From positions 6,950,501 to 7,014,500 of the forward strand of contig NC_083387.1 in assembly GCF_031755915.1 (NCBI RefSeq): a DNA stretch of 64,000 bases. The letters are read 5' to 3'. The notes under the pieces are model-generated. The model was not told where the DNA came from. It ran no database searches and saw only the letters and a program-made list of their open reading frames with translations. Made by a program: the position numbers and the translations under genes. Source of the DNA: Ziziphus jujuba (Eukaryota; Streptophyta; Magnoliopsida; Rosales; Rhamnaceae). Positions 11,375-24,195 of this stretch are shown here, in pieces. How positions within the stretch are numbered: the first letter of the stretch is position 1; every line of letters starts with the position of its first letter.

Positions 11375-14300
11375 ACCTAATGTCTTCCGAGCCAAATGAA
11401 AGATTCTCCTCACTGCTCTTGTATTCAATAAATTTCAAAGCGTAGACGCCACAATCACCCGTGCAGAATAGCATTAATGATTAGCATTAATGAAAACCAA
11501 CCACGTGTATTTCCACACATAAGCACAATAAAATAGCAGCAATAGAAGTGGTTTGAAATGACAACACATTCATACCTATTATCTTGGCGGGGTGCATCTT
11601 TGATCATGGTCATCGTGAATGGCTCTAAAGTGGGAGGCAAGTCCGGATTCTTCTCGTAATATCCCCCATACCTTAATAGGTAAGGCAGCATATATGTAAG
11701 GCATTCCGCATTATTCAACTCTTTATTCTGGACATATTTATTTCCCATATTTGGATCGTATAAATCAATATGTTGGGCCTTCAAGTCCACACATGCTGCC
11801 AATCAATGGGCGCCTCCATTGTTGATAGGGATGTACACTTGCAAATTAGCACATAACCTCATTATCCACAAATTAGGAAACTTAGTGAGAATTTTTTTAA
11901 ATATATGTAAGGACTTCCATAATCACATCTCCGCCACGGCACGCTAGGTTTGGGTGACTTCCCACGCACATAGCTACGAAGGGTCAAATCACATAAATAT
12001 GTGCTTCGAGATGCCCCCCATATGGGATAATGCCCTTTGATGGATGATTGCCAAATAATGAAATAGATACAATATAAAATGTCATCAATATAATATTAAG
12101 CAATGCAGTAGCATTCCATCATCTTACCCAAAATAACACGTCTAATATGGCACAGGTGTGGATGAACATCTTCTCATTCTCAAACTGCCTTTTTCGTATG
12201 AAATACAAAACAGTGCTAATATGCTGCAAAACCACATTAAAGGAAATAAATAACAAGTGCGAGGTGATAAATAAAACATCACTCTAAACGTAGGAACACA
12301 ATGATTTTACATGAAAATAAAGTATATAACTTACATCGGAAGTCAACCATCCTTCAGAGGTAAGTACCTCAGCAAAAAATTTTTTCCCCACCGTCATATA
12401 AGATGTACACATGATTGCTTCGTTCAGTGCCACCCTATACCACTCATCGAACGCCCTCTCCTTTGATGCATCAATATGTCGATTAAGATTAAATTTGACC
12501 TTCTTCTTACACGGGTCGGTGTAAGGAGAGATGACGTGATGTGACTGGTGGTAAACTCTACCGAATCGGCTTGTATCACCAACGTTATGCGTCCAATCCT
12601 CCACCTCAATCTTAGCTGATTGGTCATGATGTGGACTGTCAGCTGAAACACCGATATCCCACCCCAAATGCAAAGGCCGATATGGCACCAAAGCCCAGGA
12701 ATCCTCCATATAGGGTCCTCCAGGTACGATAGGCTCAAACGGTGTAGTACAATCATCATCCTCCTTCCTACCATTGGAACCGTCTATGGGTGCATCAAAT
12801 TCTTCGGCTTGCTCTCCAAATGATGGTGCCGCAGGGGATGATGGTCGCACTGAAGATGACGGTGAATGGCTGTGCATATGAAGTTTGGCCTGCAAAACAC
12901 AATGGTTATTTTGCAGTTCCCAAACCCTAACAACAAATAATTGCTGAATTACAATATATAATTTAATAATGCTGAAACCCTAAAGTATACTAAGTTGTCT
13001 AAATGATACCTGATGCTTTTGTTGGTTAATAACAGAACTAAGCATCTTCCTTAACGATGCCATCTCTTTATTTAATTCATCAAATTTTGCCTCCAAGCAA
13101 GCAAGCTAATCAATATCAATATCCAAAACATAAGTCAATATATATTAGTACGACATATGAAATACAAATTTCCGTGCAAGTAACAATTGCATACCCTGAA
13201 ATTAGCATCTGAAGGGCCACTAGAATGCTCCTCAGCTTTGGACGCATCTTTAGCACCAACGGTGGCTATCGGTGCTACAAGTGTTGGTGCCGTATAGCGA
13301 ACTTCATGTATGTTCACTGTTATTGTTCGCCATTAATCCATAGTCTTCTCCTCATCGGTAGCATCTAACCTCTAGTGCACAACATACTACATGAAATGAA
13401 GAAAGGAAAAAAAAGTAAATTTAGAAACTGACTTTGGTAATGTAACTTGAATTTAGTCGTACCATGTAGTCTAAAAAAATTTGCCTTACATTGCTATTTG
13501 AGGTTGACCAATGATGGACAGCAAAATGGTTCGATTAACTTGTAGCATGCCATCCAAGGATCTTCAGACAACAGGTTTCCCACCGCTCGCCAAATTGGTT
13601 ACCAAAATCAGGGATTGCTTCAAACCCCCACAACTACAAATATAAATTATAGGTTATTAAATATAATTTTTAAGTAAACGCTACATGTATTAAATATATT
13701 ACCATACCTGAAACGCCAATGGAAAACCTTTTAGGTCATACGACTGTGATTTATTCTTTACTGCACGTCCTCTATGCTGGAATGCATTGTGGAATGAGTT
13801 GATCGTCTCCTTGTAGCTCAGAATGCCCCAAGGGTAGGAATTAAATACCTTGATATCAGCAACCAAATCAATGAATTTTCTATTTATTTGAACCTTCGGA
13901 TCCACTCCGAATACACCATGAACTAAGAAATATAGTAACGCAATTATTACAGCATCCTAATCATCCACAAAATGTGTACCCTTGAATATTCATTCCAGTT
14001 CGGGCGGTTTCAAGTCAGTCCTGTCATCTAGCAACCTCATGAGCAGCTCCTTTCCTTTGGAAATTTGCATATCATACATGGAAGGGTACCTACAAAACTT
14101 TAAGCCACTAAATAGTGCAAATTCCCACTTCGTAAACCGCACTCCAAATCCATCGAAGTTAAACTCCAATACTTCTGGATTGTTGGACACAACTCGTCTG
14201 CAAAGCAGGTGATGCACTAGCTGACCAAAGAACCTGAGGTTCTTCATGTCAAGTAAGTGTCCAAAACATGTTTGTCTATACTTTTCCAGCTGCTCACTTG

Positions 14301-14919
14301 TGAGGACACTTGTAATTACTTTGTTCGCTTCTATAGGATTCCCAAATGAATGTGCCCTAACTTTAAATATATCGGCATCCTGAAAGATCCGTTCCTTTGG
14401 AGCGTCGATGGGCTACAAAATGAATTACATAAATGGAACTGATGTCAACGATTTAATCATACCCTATTTTTCCACCCTAACTTGATAATAATAATTTCCA
14501 ACTAAATCTTAAGACATATGGGTTCACATTTTTGCACTAGTGGTAATTACTGATGAAACCATCGGTAATCAACCTAAAATGAACTAAAAAAAATCCTCGA
14601 TGGCCTATCGACAATTACCGATGGCCATCGGGTGAAGTTTTTCTCGAGTTTTCACATTCATGAATAAATACTGACAGATGTCTTATCATTTACCGCATAA
14701 AACAACATAAATGAATATAAAACTTACCATCTCAGATGGGGGAGAGGAAAGTGGAACGTGCCCTCGAAGTTTGGTGCTTTCTGTCTCAGCTTTGGATTTC
14801 TGCCTAGTAGTTCATCGATGCTTAGGGTCGGGTGCTGATATGCTACCACCGCATCTTTTACTTTCCACCTTCTTACCTCCCTTCTTCGGTTGATCTCGCA
14901 AGTTCCTCTTTGGTGCCAT
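11375..14919 (-). pseudogene. DUF1985 / Ulp1-like C48 cysteine protease carried by the MULE
   Basis: The ATG at 14919 opens a basic N-terminus (MAPKRNLRDQPKKGGKK), interrupted by an in-frame TGA before a splice donor near 14735. A second exon from about 14412 carries DUF1985-like sequence (LLCRRVVSNNPEVLEFNFDG, ALFSGLKF), with in-frame stops at 13990-13992 and about 45 bases further on. The frame then resumes with FNSYPWGILSY and DLKGFPLAFQVW (to 13699). Further exons encode a coiled-coil-like segment (about 13008-13110), a linker with SPYTDPCKKK (12335-12889), HISTVLYFIRKRQFENEK (12128-12223) and the protease domain. Catalytic His (GGAH, then TGA where Trp is expected), Asp (LYDPN) and Cys (GDCGVYALKFIEY, 11375-11463) are all recognisable. 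Ulp1-like domains cleave SUMO-type conjugates, but this copy cannot be translated intact. Confidence 0.8.
14525..14645. repeat. Array-related motif in a Ulp1 pseudogene intron
   Basis: Contains ggtaattactgatgaaacc..cggtaatc and gacaattaccgatggccatcgg, the same words that build the hairpin units at 8-11 kb, inside an intron between the first two coding exons of the DUF1985/Ulp1 pseudogene. Confidence 0.6.
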
Positions 14920-14929
14920 TATAAAGTAC

Positions 14930-15226
14930 AACCTACAAATGTACATTGACAATATTAATAAATTTTTATCTACCTTTAACTGCGTTGTCAACTATGTATA
15001 CATATATAAATATTCGCAATCCTCAATTTCATATGCTCTCTTCCTAAGGATATTGTGTATGCCATCGACAAAACATTTACTGAACATTTATTGTATAGCA
15101 GTGTGTTTACTTCTAAATCTTTCTATCTTCTTCTTCTTTTTTAATTTTTTTTTTCTTTTTTGGGGATAAAGTGTTTGCGTGTTTGCTTCTAGCTAACCAT
15201 GTACCTAAAATTCTATGCACCGATCT

Positions 15227-15261
<35 letters not shown>

Positions 15262-16690
15262 CTATACCTTTAGAAAGTACTAACAATTAAAAAGTACTAA
15301 CTCTGGAATTCTCAACTTCAATTCTAATTAATCATAAGTATTTTTCTCTTATCTCCAAGTATTGATTTTTAGTAATACATGACCCTAGCAAAAAGGAAGA
15401 AGAAAAAACTTAAAAGAAAAAGAAGATCTGAAAAGCAACTAAGATTTCTAATGCAGTTATAGTCTAAGGTGCCAACCCACAATTGTGGCCAATTATGATG
15501 CTACATGCAGAAGCAGATAAAGTGAAATATTGAAATGACTGGAGAGGAAGTAGTCAATTCACCCAAAATAGAAAAACAAGAAAGTGAAGTATAGAGGTGG
15601 AAGACTAACATAGAAGCTATGCAACAGACAGATTGTTATAAGCTAATCAAAAGTTGCCCTTAGACTGTATATATACATATCATATTCATGTTATATTTAA
15701 TTATTTCTTAACATACAATATATGTCTAAAAAATGTGCACAGAAAGTTGCAAACTATAATCTGAACATATAGGTTAAGCTGGACTGCAACATGTCCACCA
15801 CTTCTATATGAGTATGTCAACTAATGTAGCTACATCTCTTCCCCATACTGCTTGTGTTTAACCTGATTTGGTTATAAAAGCTCAGACCTACCGACACCTA
15901 TATAAGCTATACAAATCATTCACTTTATATTTATTTTATCTGTATAATTAGTTAGGGTCAAGGATTTATCTGTATACAAATCAAAAAAGAAAAATAATTA
16001 GTTTCTTAAGGGTCAAGTACATTTTTATAAAAATTCTTCTTTTCAACCAACAAAAGCAGTTTGCTAGACAGAGTTTGAGTATCATGCACCAGTGAGATAA
16101 CACCTTTAGCTTTAGGATTTAAACTTCGATCAGGGTAAAAATCCTTATATCCCTAAGTTGTAACAAATATATATATATACATATATTATGTTTTTTTTTT
16201 ATTACAAACTAACATTATTCTTCATCAAATTCATTGATTTCCCTACCTTCATCCTTTATTTATTTTCCATGCTCAGGGATGTCGATGGAACCAAAAAAAA
16301 AAAAAAATTTAAATTTAAAAAAAAATTACAAAAAATTAAGAACGACGTGTTGTCTGGGTGTCGTTCATCCCAGACGACATGTTGTTCGCTCCATCTTCAA
16401 CCTTTATCCGGGTTTACCCGAACCCGCCTGAACGGGTCCAGATCCGATTTTTGACTCGGTTATTTCTCCCACCTCCGGCCACCATTTAAGGCCAAACCGG
16501 TCCCATTTTTTTCCTCTCTTTATTTCCTACTGATACCCAATATCAATCTATCCTAAAACCTAGGTTATAATCACTTCCATACAAAAACTTAAATTTCAAA
16601 TAAACTTCAAAAATTTCACATTTTTAACCGGTTCTAAACACAAATCAAAAGTTTCAATGTCTCACATTGCACTAAATTTGTAAGTATTTA
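14930..16690. other. Non-coding spacer with CT/TA microsatellite and a hairpin
   Basis: No coding sequence is supported. (TC)n then (TA)n occupies about 15226-15260. A stem-loop pairs gaacgacgtgttgtctggg (16340-16358) with cccagacgacatgttgttc (16369-16387), about 16 of 19 pairs, with a 10-base loop. T-rich and A-rich runs are common. Confidence 0.5.
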
Positions 16691-16693
16691 ACG

Positions 16694-16858
16694 GTAAGGC
16701 AACAAATAAACACAAAAAAAACAAAAAAAAAAACCCACACGGGTCCATGGCAAGGCAACAAATAAACATAAAAACAAATCCACACCGATCACGGCAAGGC
16801 AAAAAATAAACACAAAAACAAACCCACACCGATCCACGGCAACAAATAAACAAAAATA
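16694..16858. repeat. Minisatellite, ~45-bp unit, about 3.3 copies
   Basis: The unit (caaggcaacaaataaacac, then A-rich, then acccacaccgatccacgg) repeats in tandem. The open frame across it on the - strand is only the repeat read as Cys/Phe-rich peptide. Confidence 0.75.
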
Positions 16859-16859
16859 T

Positions 16860-17360
16860 TAAAACAATTACCTCGGAGATAGCCGTTCAAGGGTGCTGAG
16901 ATGAGATGAAGTTTTATTTTTTTGTTTTTTCTTTGTATTTTTTATGGGTACTGAGATGAAGCTTCCTTTGGCTTTTCCACGGCAAGTTTTGTTTTTTTGT
17001 ATTTTTGTGTATTCTTGTAAAAACAATTACTTGATGTATTTTGTTTTTTTTTTTTCTAAAAAGTAGAACAATTTGTTTAAAATATAAAAAGATATCCAAG
17101 TTATTTTTATTGTTTTAACATTAAAATAGATATTGAAGAGTAGAAAAAAAAAATAATAACAAATTAAGGGGCAAATATCATTAAGCTCATCCCGATAGGG
17201 ATATTGGGCCAAATTGCCCTTTTACATATGCAAATGTGGGCCTAGAAATTCTGGCTGCTTATGCTCCCATTTTTTACCCAAAAAAATGTGGGCCTAGTAA
17301 ATGGTTAGTACTGTTTTTCCAAACGGGCCCCTAAAATGTCGCTTTTCTAGTCGAATAGTA
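16860..17360. other. AT-rich non-coding spacer
   Basis: No gene or recognisable element is seen; T-rich and A-rich runs at 17040-17055 and 17140-17155. Confidence 0.5.
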
Positions 17361-17557
17361 CATTCTGGGCGTGTTTGTTACGCCGGACTGGGCAGGTCAG
17401 GACAGGACCCAGTCCCAGTCCGGTGTTTGGAAAGTGAAAATGGGAGGGGGACAGCTTTGTCCCGTAGATCATTTTATCCCAAATGAGGGGGATAAATCTG
17501 ACCCATCTGGAGACTGGGTCACTTTTGTCCCACCGAGCTCTCTTCGAAGCATCTCTG

Positions 17558-17640
17558 GCCGCCCCCTTCGAAGCATCGTCGATCTCGCATCACCATCCCC
17601 TTCGAAGCATCGTCGATCTCGCATCACCATCCCCTTCAAA
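17558..17640. repeat. Short tandem repeat, ~35-bp unit
   Basis: cccttcgaagcatcgtcgatc...tcgcatcaccat is duplicated in tandem, with partial units on both sides (ctcttcgaagcatctctggcc before, ccttcaaagcactggccgg after; a further cccttcgaagcatttctggcc near 17860). Confidence 0.7.
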
Positions 17641-18215
17641 GCACTGGCCGGTGAGCATGTCTTCTTCTTCTATTTCGGCAATCTTCCATCATCATCATCT
17701 TGTTATTTTTCTTTGTTTTTTACCTTAATTTTTAGCTAAAAAATTATGAAATATTTTTGGGAAATGTCATTTGTTGATCTGCGAAATAAGCTTCGATCTA
17801 TTTATGTTAGGGCTTGATTTGATATTCAGGAGGAAGAAGCTTGATTTTGGAGGCAAACTACCCTTCGAAGCATTTCTGGCCGGTGAGTTTATCTTCTGCT
17901 GCATCCTTCCTCTGTTTCATCGATCTGCCATCATCACCTGGTAAATATGGTGTCTCGTTTACAGTCCAAAAACCTCCATAAATCTAGATATGAGAAATAA
18001 GTTTTTTGCTTTGTCATAGGCATTTTGTTCAATTTACATCGATATTGCTGGTCTTAGTCTCTTGTTAATCTGCTGCAAAAGTTCAAAAAGAAAACTTAAA
18101 AATGATTATAAAAGATTTTAACTTAGTCTTCGAACAAATTTGTATAAAGATTGCAACTTATTCATACTAAAAAAATACTAAAATGACATATGAAAGTAGC
18201 TTTTAAATTAAACAT

Positions 18216-20461
18216 GAACAATTCTTGTTGCGAAGCTTGTTTCTGGATCACTGGCATATGATGATATATGGTTTGGTGGTAGGACAAGGAACCCTTGGAA
18301 CATTGAGGAATTCTCTACAGGTTCATCAGCTGGACCAGCTGCCTGTACTTCTGCTGGTATCATTTTCAGCTGTTTAGAATTTTATCTTTCTAGATTTCAG
18401 AAATATTTTCATGGTGTTTAATAAATTATGAAAAAATATACTTAAGCTATCAGGAGACCCTCTTAACATGGACAGAAAAATAATCATTAGCAGGAGTTAA
18501 TGAGGTCAAAAGCACAAGACTATTTTAAACAACCAAGTTCTAATGCAATGTTGAGTTTACTGATAACGCTGAAAGTTCTGAGTTTATAGTGGAAATTCCC
18601 AACCACGTATAAAGAAGTTGAGCTTTAAATATTACGCTCACTTCTTAGTACCTTTACTAAACCCACAATTGATTAAGGTACAACACATTCCACGTGACTC
18701 TTAATAAGGAGTATTCATTGACTTATTAGAGAAATGTTGACAGGTATGGTTCCATTTGCAATTGGATCAGAAACAGTTGGCTCGATGACTCTGCCTGCCT
18801 CTCGCTGTGGCGTGACAGCATTGCGCCCAACATTTGGCATTGTTGGTCGAGCCGGTGTGATGATTGTATCCTTTCTGCAGAAGTGCAACAGATTGTGCAA
18901 TTATTCTGGATGCTATTAGGGGAAAAGATCCAGATGATCTTTCATCAAAAGACATTTCCCTTGATGATCCATTCTCGATTGACATTACAAAACTTAGTGT
19001 TGGTTATCTTGATGATGCTGATATGGAGGTAATAATTCTATTTTTTTTTTTTTTAAATCCAAGATATATTATTTTTTTGTTACTCCACTATGTGGATCTC
19101 AAAAATATACTAATTCGGAAATACATTCCAGGTTGTACATGTTCTTGCATCAAAAGGTGTTAAAATGGTCCCTTTCGAGCTGAAGTATGCGGTTGACTCT
19201 GTTCAAGGCATTGTGAACTTTACTATGGACGTTGATATGTTGGCTCATTTTGATGAGTGGCAGCGGTTGGGACAGGATGATGATTATGAAAGCCAAGATC
19301 AATGGCCTACTGAACTGCGACGTGCCCGTGTATTCCCAGCAGTAGACTATGTGCAGGTTTTTTTAATGTCTACTTTTTAATCAGCTTTTAGTGTTTAGGA
19401 GCTTATTTTTTGAAAATTGCTTTCTAATTGATTCACGTAAGTCTCTTCTCATGTTTTATCATATAAACATGTTAAAAATATTGGATAACTTTCATGACAG
19501 TGGATTTTCTCTGCATATGCTTACAGTTTGAAACTAAAGACATTTTTCTGTTAATAGTTTCATATTTGGCTTAAATATCAAATATATTAAGTATATGTTC
19601 GTGTTAACTTTATATACTATATACATGCATATTCATTTTTTAACAGCTTAATCTTTTGGTAACAATGGTAAATTCTAGCTGTTTTTTGGGTTTTGATGTA
19701 CAGTTTAAGTTTTTGGAATTGATGACAATCTGAAAAAAATGAAACTAAGTTAGACTTAAAAAGAGAAAAAGAAACTAATTGAGGCTGGTTATTAGAAGTT
19801 GAATCCAAAATTGTATTCCATGATGTGTAGATGGTTTGAAAAGTTACATAACGAGGTGTAGAAGAAGGGAGAAGAGAACTTGAAATTTCAATTACAACAT
19901 ATGGGGGTTCATATTTGACAGGTTTTCTGTTATAGGTTGAATTTATGATTATTACTTCTTGAACCATTTGCAACACCTAAAACAGGCACAGCGATCTCGA
20001 GGAAAGTTGATTCAAAAGGTTAGAGAGAGTTTTACTGTCGATGCATTGATTGGCAGTGCAACTGATTGGGAAAGAGTTTGCATGGGAAATCTTGTTGGCT
20101 TGCCTGTGATTGTTGTACCAACAGCATTTACCAACATATCTAATCCACCTTCTACTGACTGTCTACGAAGAACTGCTGTCACCACTGGCATTTATGCTCC
20201 TCCTTACCAAGACAGCATTGTAAGCTTAATTCTGCCCAAAAAGAAAAAAAAAAAAAAAAAGAAAAAGAAAGACAACTTGATTTTCAATTCCAACTCAACT
20301 AATACCATCTTTTTCATATGCAGGTTCTTGCATTGGCAATGGCTTACCAATCAGTCACTGATCACCATAGGCAGCGACCACCTGTTGATGATCTTGGTCT
20401 GAATGATTCCATCCCGAACCCGCCCACAGTTACCTACCCTCCAAGGCTGTTGCATCTTTAA
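18216..20461 (+). pseudogene. Amidase-signature enzyme, 5'-truncated and frameshifted
   Basis: Exons at 18216-18356, 18744-19028, 19132-19356, 19986-20219 and 20324-20461 have canonical GT-AG borders. They encode a plant amidase-signature protein similar to what I recall of the Arabidopsis At5g07360 family. Visible are YDDIWFGGRTRNPWN, the Gly/Ser-rich signature GSSAGPAACTSAG, the nucleophile segment GSETVGSM and the C-terminus MAYQSVTDHHRQRPPVDDLG ending at TAA 20459. The N-terminal part, which carries the catalytic Lys, is missing. In exon 2, after GVMI, about ten residues are deleted with a frame change before FCRSATDCAIILDAI (correct frame from about 18868). An active enzyme would hydrolyse amide bonds; this copy cannot. 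Confidence 0.85.
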
Positions 20462-21359
20462 AGAAATGTATCTGCATGCTCAGCACTTCTTACAACAGCT
20501 CCACCATTGTTTTAACGAGTAATCAGTCATATGAATGTATTAGTACCACCATTAAAGAGATGTGTGTTGCAGCATAGGACAATTCATAATGCTTTATTAG
20601 CTTAGTGTTGAAACTGATTTTGGTAGCTGATAGTGCAGAATGCTTTTATTTAATCACCTTAAATGTATGAATTTTATTATCACAACTGAATTTCAAGATT
20701 AAAATTTTCCTTTCTTGTAAGTTTGCCATGAAAAACAACAGAAAATATTGAGTCAGAGCAATGGTTTGTCCTTTAAGATTGTCTATGATATATATTTTTT
20801 TTGGGTAAATAGATTGTCTTTGATTTGGGGCATTAAAATTCTATGTTTTTCCAATGAAAATAAATTCATCACCATCTGCTCTTCTCTTTTCCTCAATAAA
20901 ATATCAGTTCAACTCTTTTGAAGAAAACACTTGAATTAGTTAATGAATTTTCATATCTTTTAATCCAAAGGAACTGAAGAACTTGGTGCATCACCAAAAA
21001 ACCTGAATTATTTTATTTAATTTTATGTTGTGCATGTATATGTCTGGCTAGAACCAATAATCAGTTTCATTGATCAATTCAGACCCAGAGAGATTAAAAA
21101 AAAAAAAAAAAAAGTTTTCCCCCAACAACTAATGTTGAATCAGTGTGATCAATCAGTATATATAACAAAATAAATACTATAATTATAAAATAATCCAATC
21201 CAGTCCGATCCTGTACCAAACATGGGCCAACTAGTCCAACATTCAGTCCAGAACTATACCAAACACAGTACTGCACTATTCGATCCTGTCCGATCCGAAC
21301 CTATCCTGTCCGATCCCGTCCGATCCGGACCTATCCTGCGTACCAAACGCCCCCTCTGG

Positions 21360-22943
21360 GTCCTTGTCACCAATTTTTTTTTTTTTTTCTCTTTTGAATT
21401 AGATGTTCACCAAATTTTATGTAATTCTTGTTTATAAATTATTTATTCTATTTTATTTTTCCTTTATTTATAAATTATTTTATTACATTTTATTTTACTT
21501 GACCGTATTCATAGTTAGTTTTGTCAAATTTATTAGAAAAAAATTATATTATTGGACTAAACAGAAAGAAAAATCATAATTTCAGGGTTAAAAAGTATCG
21601 TAGTTTGATAGGGAAAATGAAAAAAATATTTATTTATTTTATTCTATTGTTTTGGGTAAATATACATATATATATTTTTTGTGGGGTGGGGTGGTTTAAA
21701 TCGCATATAATAATATACATGCACGAAAAAGCTCTCAGTCGGCCTGTACAACTTATCCAACGCTCAAAAGGCAAATACTTGCATCAGTTATATAAAAAGA
21801 TCCCCGCAGTCAGCAACCTATATACAGTTCTACTGAAACCAGTTTTTCTCTTCTCCAAGTTAGCTTCCATTAGAACCTTTGATGCATAAAAAATTCCTAT
21901 TTATAATTCTCAATAATCTCTAAACAATTATTGGAACTGTATACTCATCAAGAGCTATATATATATATATATATATATGAGACTCCCTTAATTATCCATC
22001 TTATGCATCGCATAAATATTCTTACTTAGGTTATAATATTGTCAATTCCTCGCATAATTTTCTTGTGTTTTGATGCAAATGTAACAATAATTTGCTGATA
22101 AAAAAATTATATAATTCCATCAAATGAATAAAATAAGTAGGAATAATAAAATTTCCTTCCCATAAAAAAAAATTAATTTCTTGATTTCTATTAATACTTT
22201 ATGAGTTATACAATTGTGAGTATTACATGCATTATAATGCATCATTAAATTGTATTTAAAATTTGACAACTAACATCTGAGATATGAATGAAGACATGTT
22301 TAGCCGACATAATGGTTGTTCTTGTATAATATAAAATTTAGCTATTCGTGGAAAATAAAATCTGGCTGCAATAATCTTAGAGAACATTTAATAGATATTC
22401 TCACCTTTCGGCTGATAATATAAATAACACTTAAATTATTATAATGTTTGTCAAATGTGTTAATTTTTATGTAAAAACTAACGTATTAATTTCAATACTA
22501 CCAAAAACTAGTTTCAACAACCCATTCATTATGTATAGATTTACTTACAATTGTTGGTGAATAATGTATATCAGTTTTTGCCTAAACAATTGTTGAGAAT
22601 GGCTACACGCACAAGGGATCCTATGGCTTCGTTTGCCTTATCATCTCCCCAGCAAAAATCCACCACTGTACCATCGACAGTGGATCATTTAAGAATTTAT
22701 GCAAAGGTTGTTGTATCCCAATTTTTGTATGTGCTTTTGACGCACTTTTGAATCTTAAAATGTAACTATGTAAGTATTCATTTTTTATAAATGATTTATT
22801 TGATATATTTATATTTTTTTATCTATTTTTTTTTCTTAATGTTTGTTTTATCTGTCTGTAACACAAATTGCTTTCAAAATTGAATGAGTATTCAATTTAA
22901 AAAAACCGATGTTATATATATTATCCAATTTACAAAAACTGGT

Positions 22944-22981
<38 letters not shown>

Positions 22982-24190
22982 CTATTATTATTATTATTAT
23001 TTATTTCTTAATGTTATTCAATTTAGAAAAATTGTTGTGACATATATGGCTTTTTATCAGTTATTTTTTTCGTGTTGTATATGTATATATATATATATAT
23101 ATTTTTGCTAGAATTTTTTGTGTTGTATATGTTTTTCACATAAGTTGCTTTCAAAATAGAATGAATATCCAATTTACCAAAACTAGTGTGATATATATTT
23201 ATGCGATTTATATAAATCAAGTATAAATTCAATATATATATATATATATATATTTATATGTACCCAAAAAAAAAAAAAGAAATGAAAAGAACAAGCAGTC
23301 TGATACTATCCTGTTCTAGATTTGTCATCTTCCCTAAATTTACTATTTTTAATGCATAATAGTTTACAATTTAGTGAATTAGGGAAGATGGCTAATATAG
23401 AATATAAGCATCTTTAAAACTTTTTATTTCAAATTAACTGTTTTTCATTTATTTTTCTTGTATTACTGATCTTCTGACATATAAAATTAGGATATCAAAC
23501 TGCATTGTAGGTTTAGCAACCATATATCAAGCCACAATTCAAATGCTTTTGCAAATAGTAGGACAAATATTCCTCTCTAAAACTATAGCAAAATGTCGAC
23601 AAGCATGCATAGAATATAATACTAACTGGCAACAAAATATCCTTAACAACAATCAAATGCAAATGCAAATTAGAAAACTATATGTATATGAGATTTCAAA
23701 TGGAATACCAGACCAACTTCAAAAAATGTTTTCTGTTTCCACTTCAAAAAAACATTTTTTTGTATTTACTTTAGAAATAAAATCATCTTTATAATCACTT
23801 TTTCTTCTAAACAAACTCAACAAGCCAATTGTAAAAAGATTTGAAAAGGTAAAGGAGCAAAGCCTTTAAGTCTGGATTAGTTTAAATAATCAAATGATCC
23901 TTCTTCCTCTACATGTTTTGCCTGTTTTAGGAACAATTAGCTGATGAGACAAAATATAGAGATGAACACAACTATTAGCGTAGCCTTAAAGAAAGTTAAA
24001 ATGAACTTTAAAATAGAAAAAAAAAATCCATGAAAAATACTTTGGTCGGTCATCGTCACCATATATAGACACCTAACCCTCTAGTCCATCCCTCACTATT
24101 TTAGCACTAATCGAAATTGATTAAGCATTGATGGTGTCTAAAAAAAATTTATAAGAAAAGACAAACTGTACAATAGTTAAACTAAAGTCT
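21360..24190. other. AT-rich intergenic region with microsatellites
   Basis: No gene is supported. (TA)n tracts lie at about 21957-21978, 22944-22978, 23085-23101 and 23233-23252. The word 'aaaactggtgtgatatatat' and its variants recur at 22934 and 23178. A 66-codon frame at 22551-22751 has no recognisable features. Confidence 0.5.
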
Positions 24191-24195
24191 ATCAA

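Larger units (their letters stand above)
3900..14920. mobile_element. Large decayed MULE region (edges uncertain)
   Basis: Three blocks appear to form one Mutator-like element: a + strand MuDR-type transposase pseudogene (about 4464-7580), an inverted repeat array (7890-11195) and a - strand DUF1985/Ulp1-protease pseudogene (11375-14919). Plant MULEs carrying a Ulp1-like gene beside the transposase are an established class. The same GGTAATTACCGATG words occur in the array, in an intron of the Ulp1 gene (14525-14645) and weakly near 3.9 kb, which supports unity. I found no convincing terminal inverted repeats or 9-bp target duplication, so the borders are estimates. Confidence 0.5.
17364..21354. 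mobile_element. Possible TIR element or element pair carrying an amidase gene copy
   Basis: Left end gggcgtgtttgttacgc (17364) and right end gcgtaccaaacgccc (about 21340-21354) are near reverse complements. Both are followed inward by GATCC/GTCC-rich subterminal words (ggtcaggacaggacccagtc on the left; repeated cctgtccgatcc on the right). Such ends and subterminal repeats are typical of plant DNA transposons. The only large content is a truncated amidase gene with introns and 3' end. A shared 'tctggg' abuts both ends but is not a standard target duplication. The alternative is two separate small elements flanking a resident pseudogene. Confidence 0.4.

Noticed and set aside
3690..15260. Terminal inverted repeats for the large MULE
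   Set aside because: Several AT-rich candidate ends were compared by eye and none matched well enough to report.
16662..16853. Cys/Phe-rich 63-codon frame
   Set aside because: Read-through of the 45-bp minisatellite.
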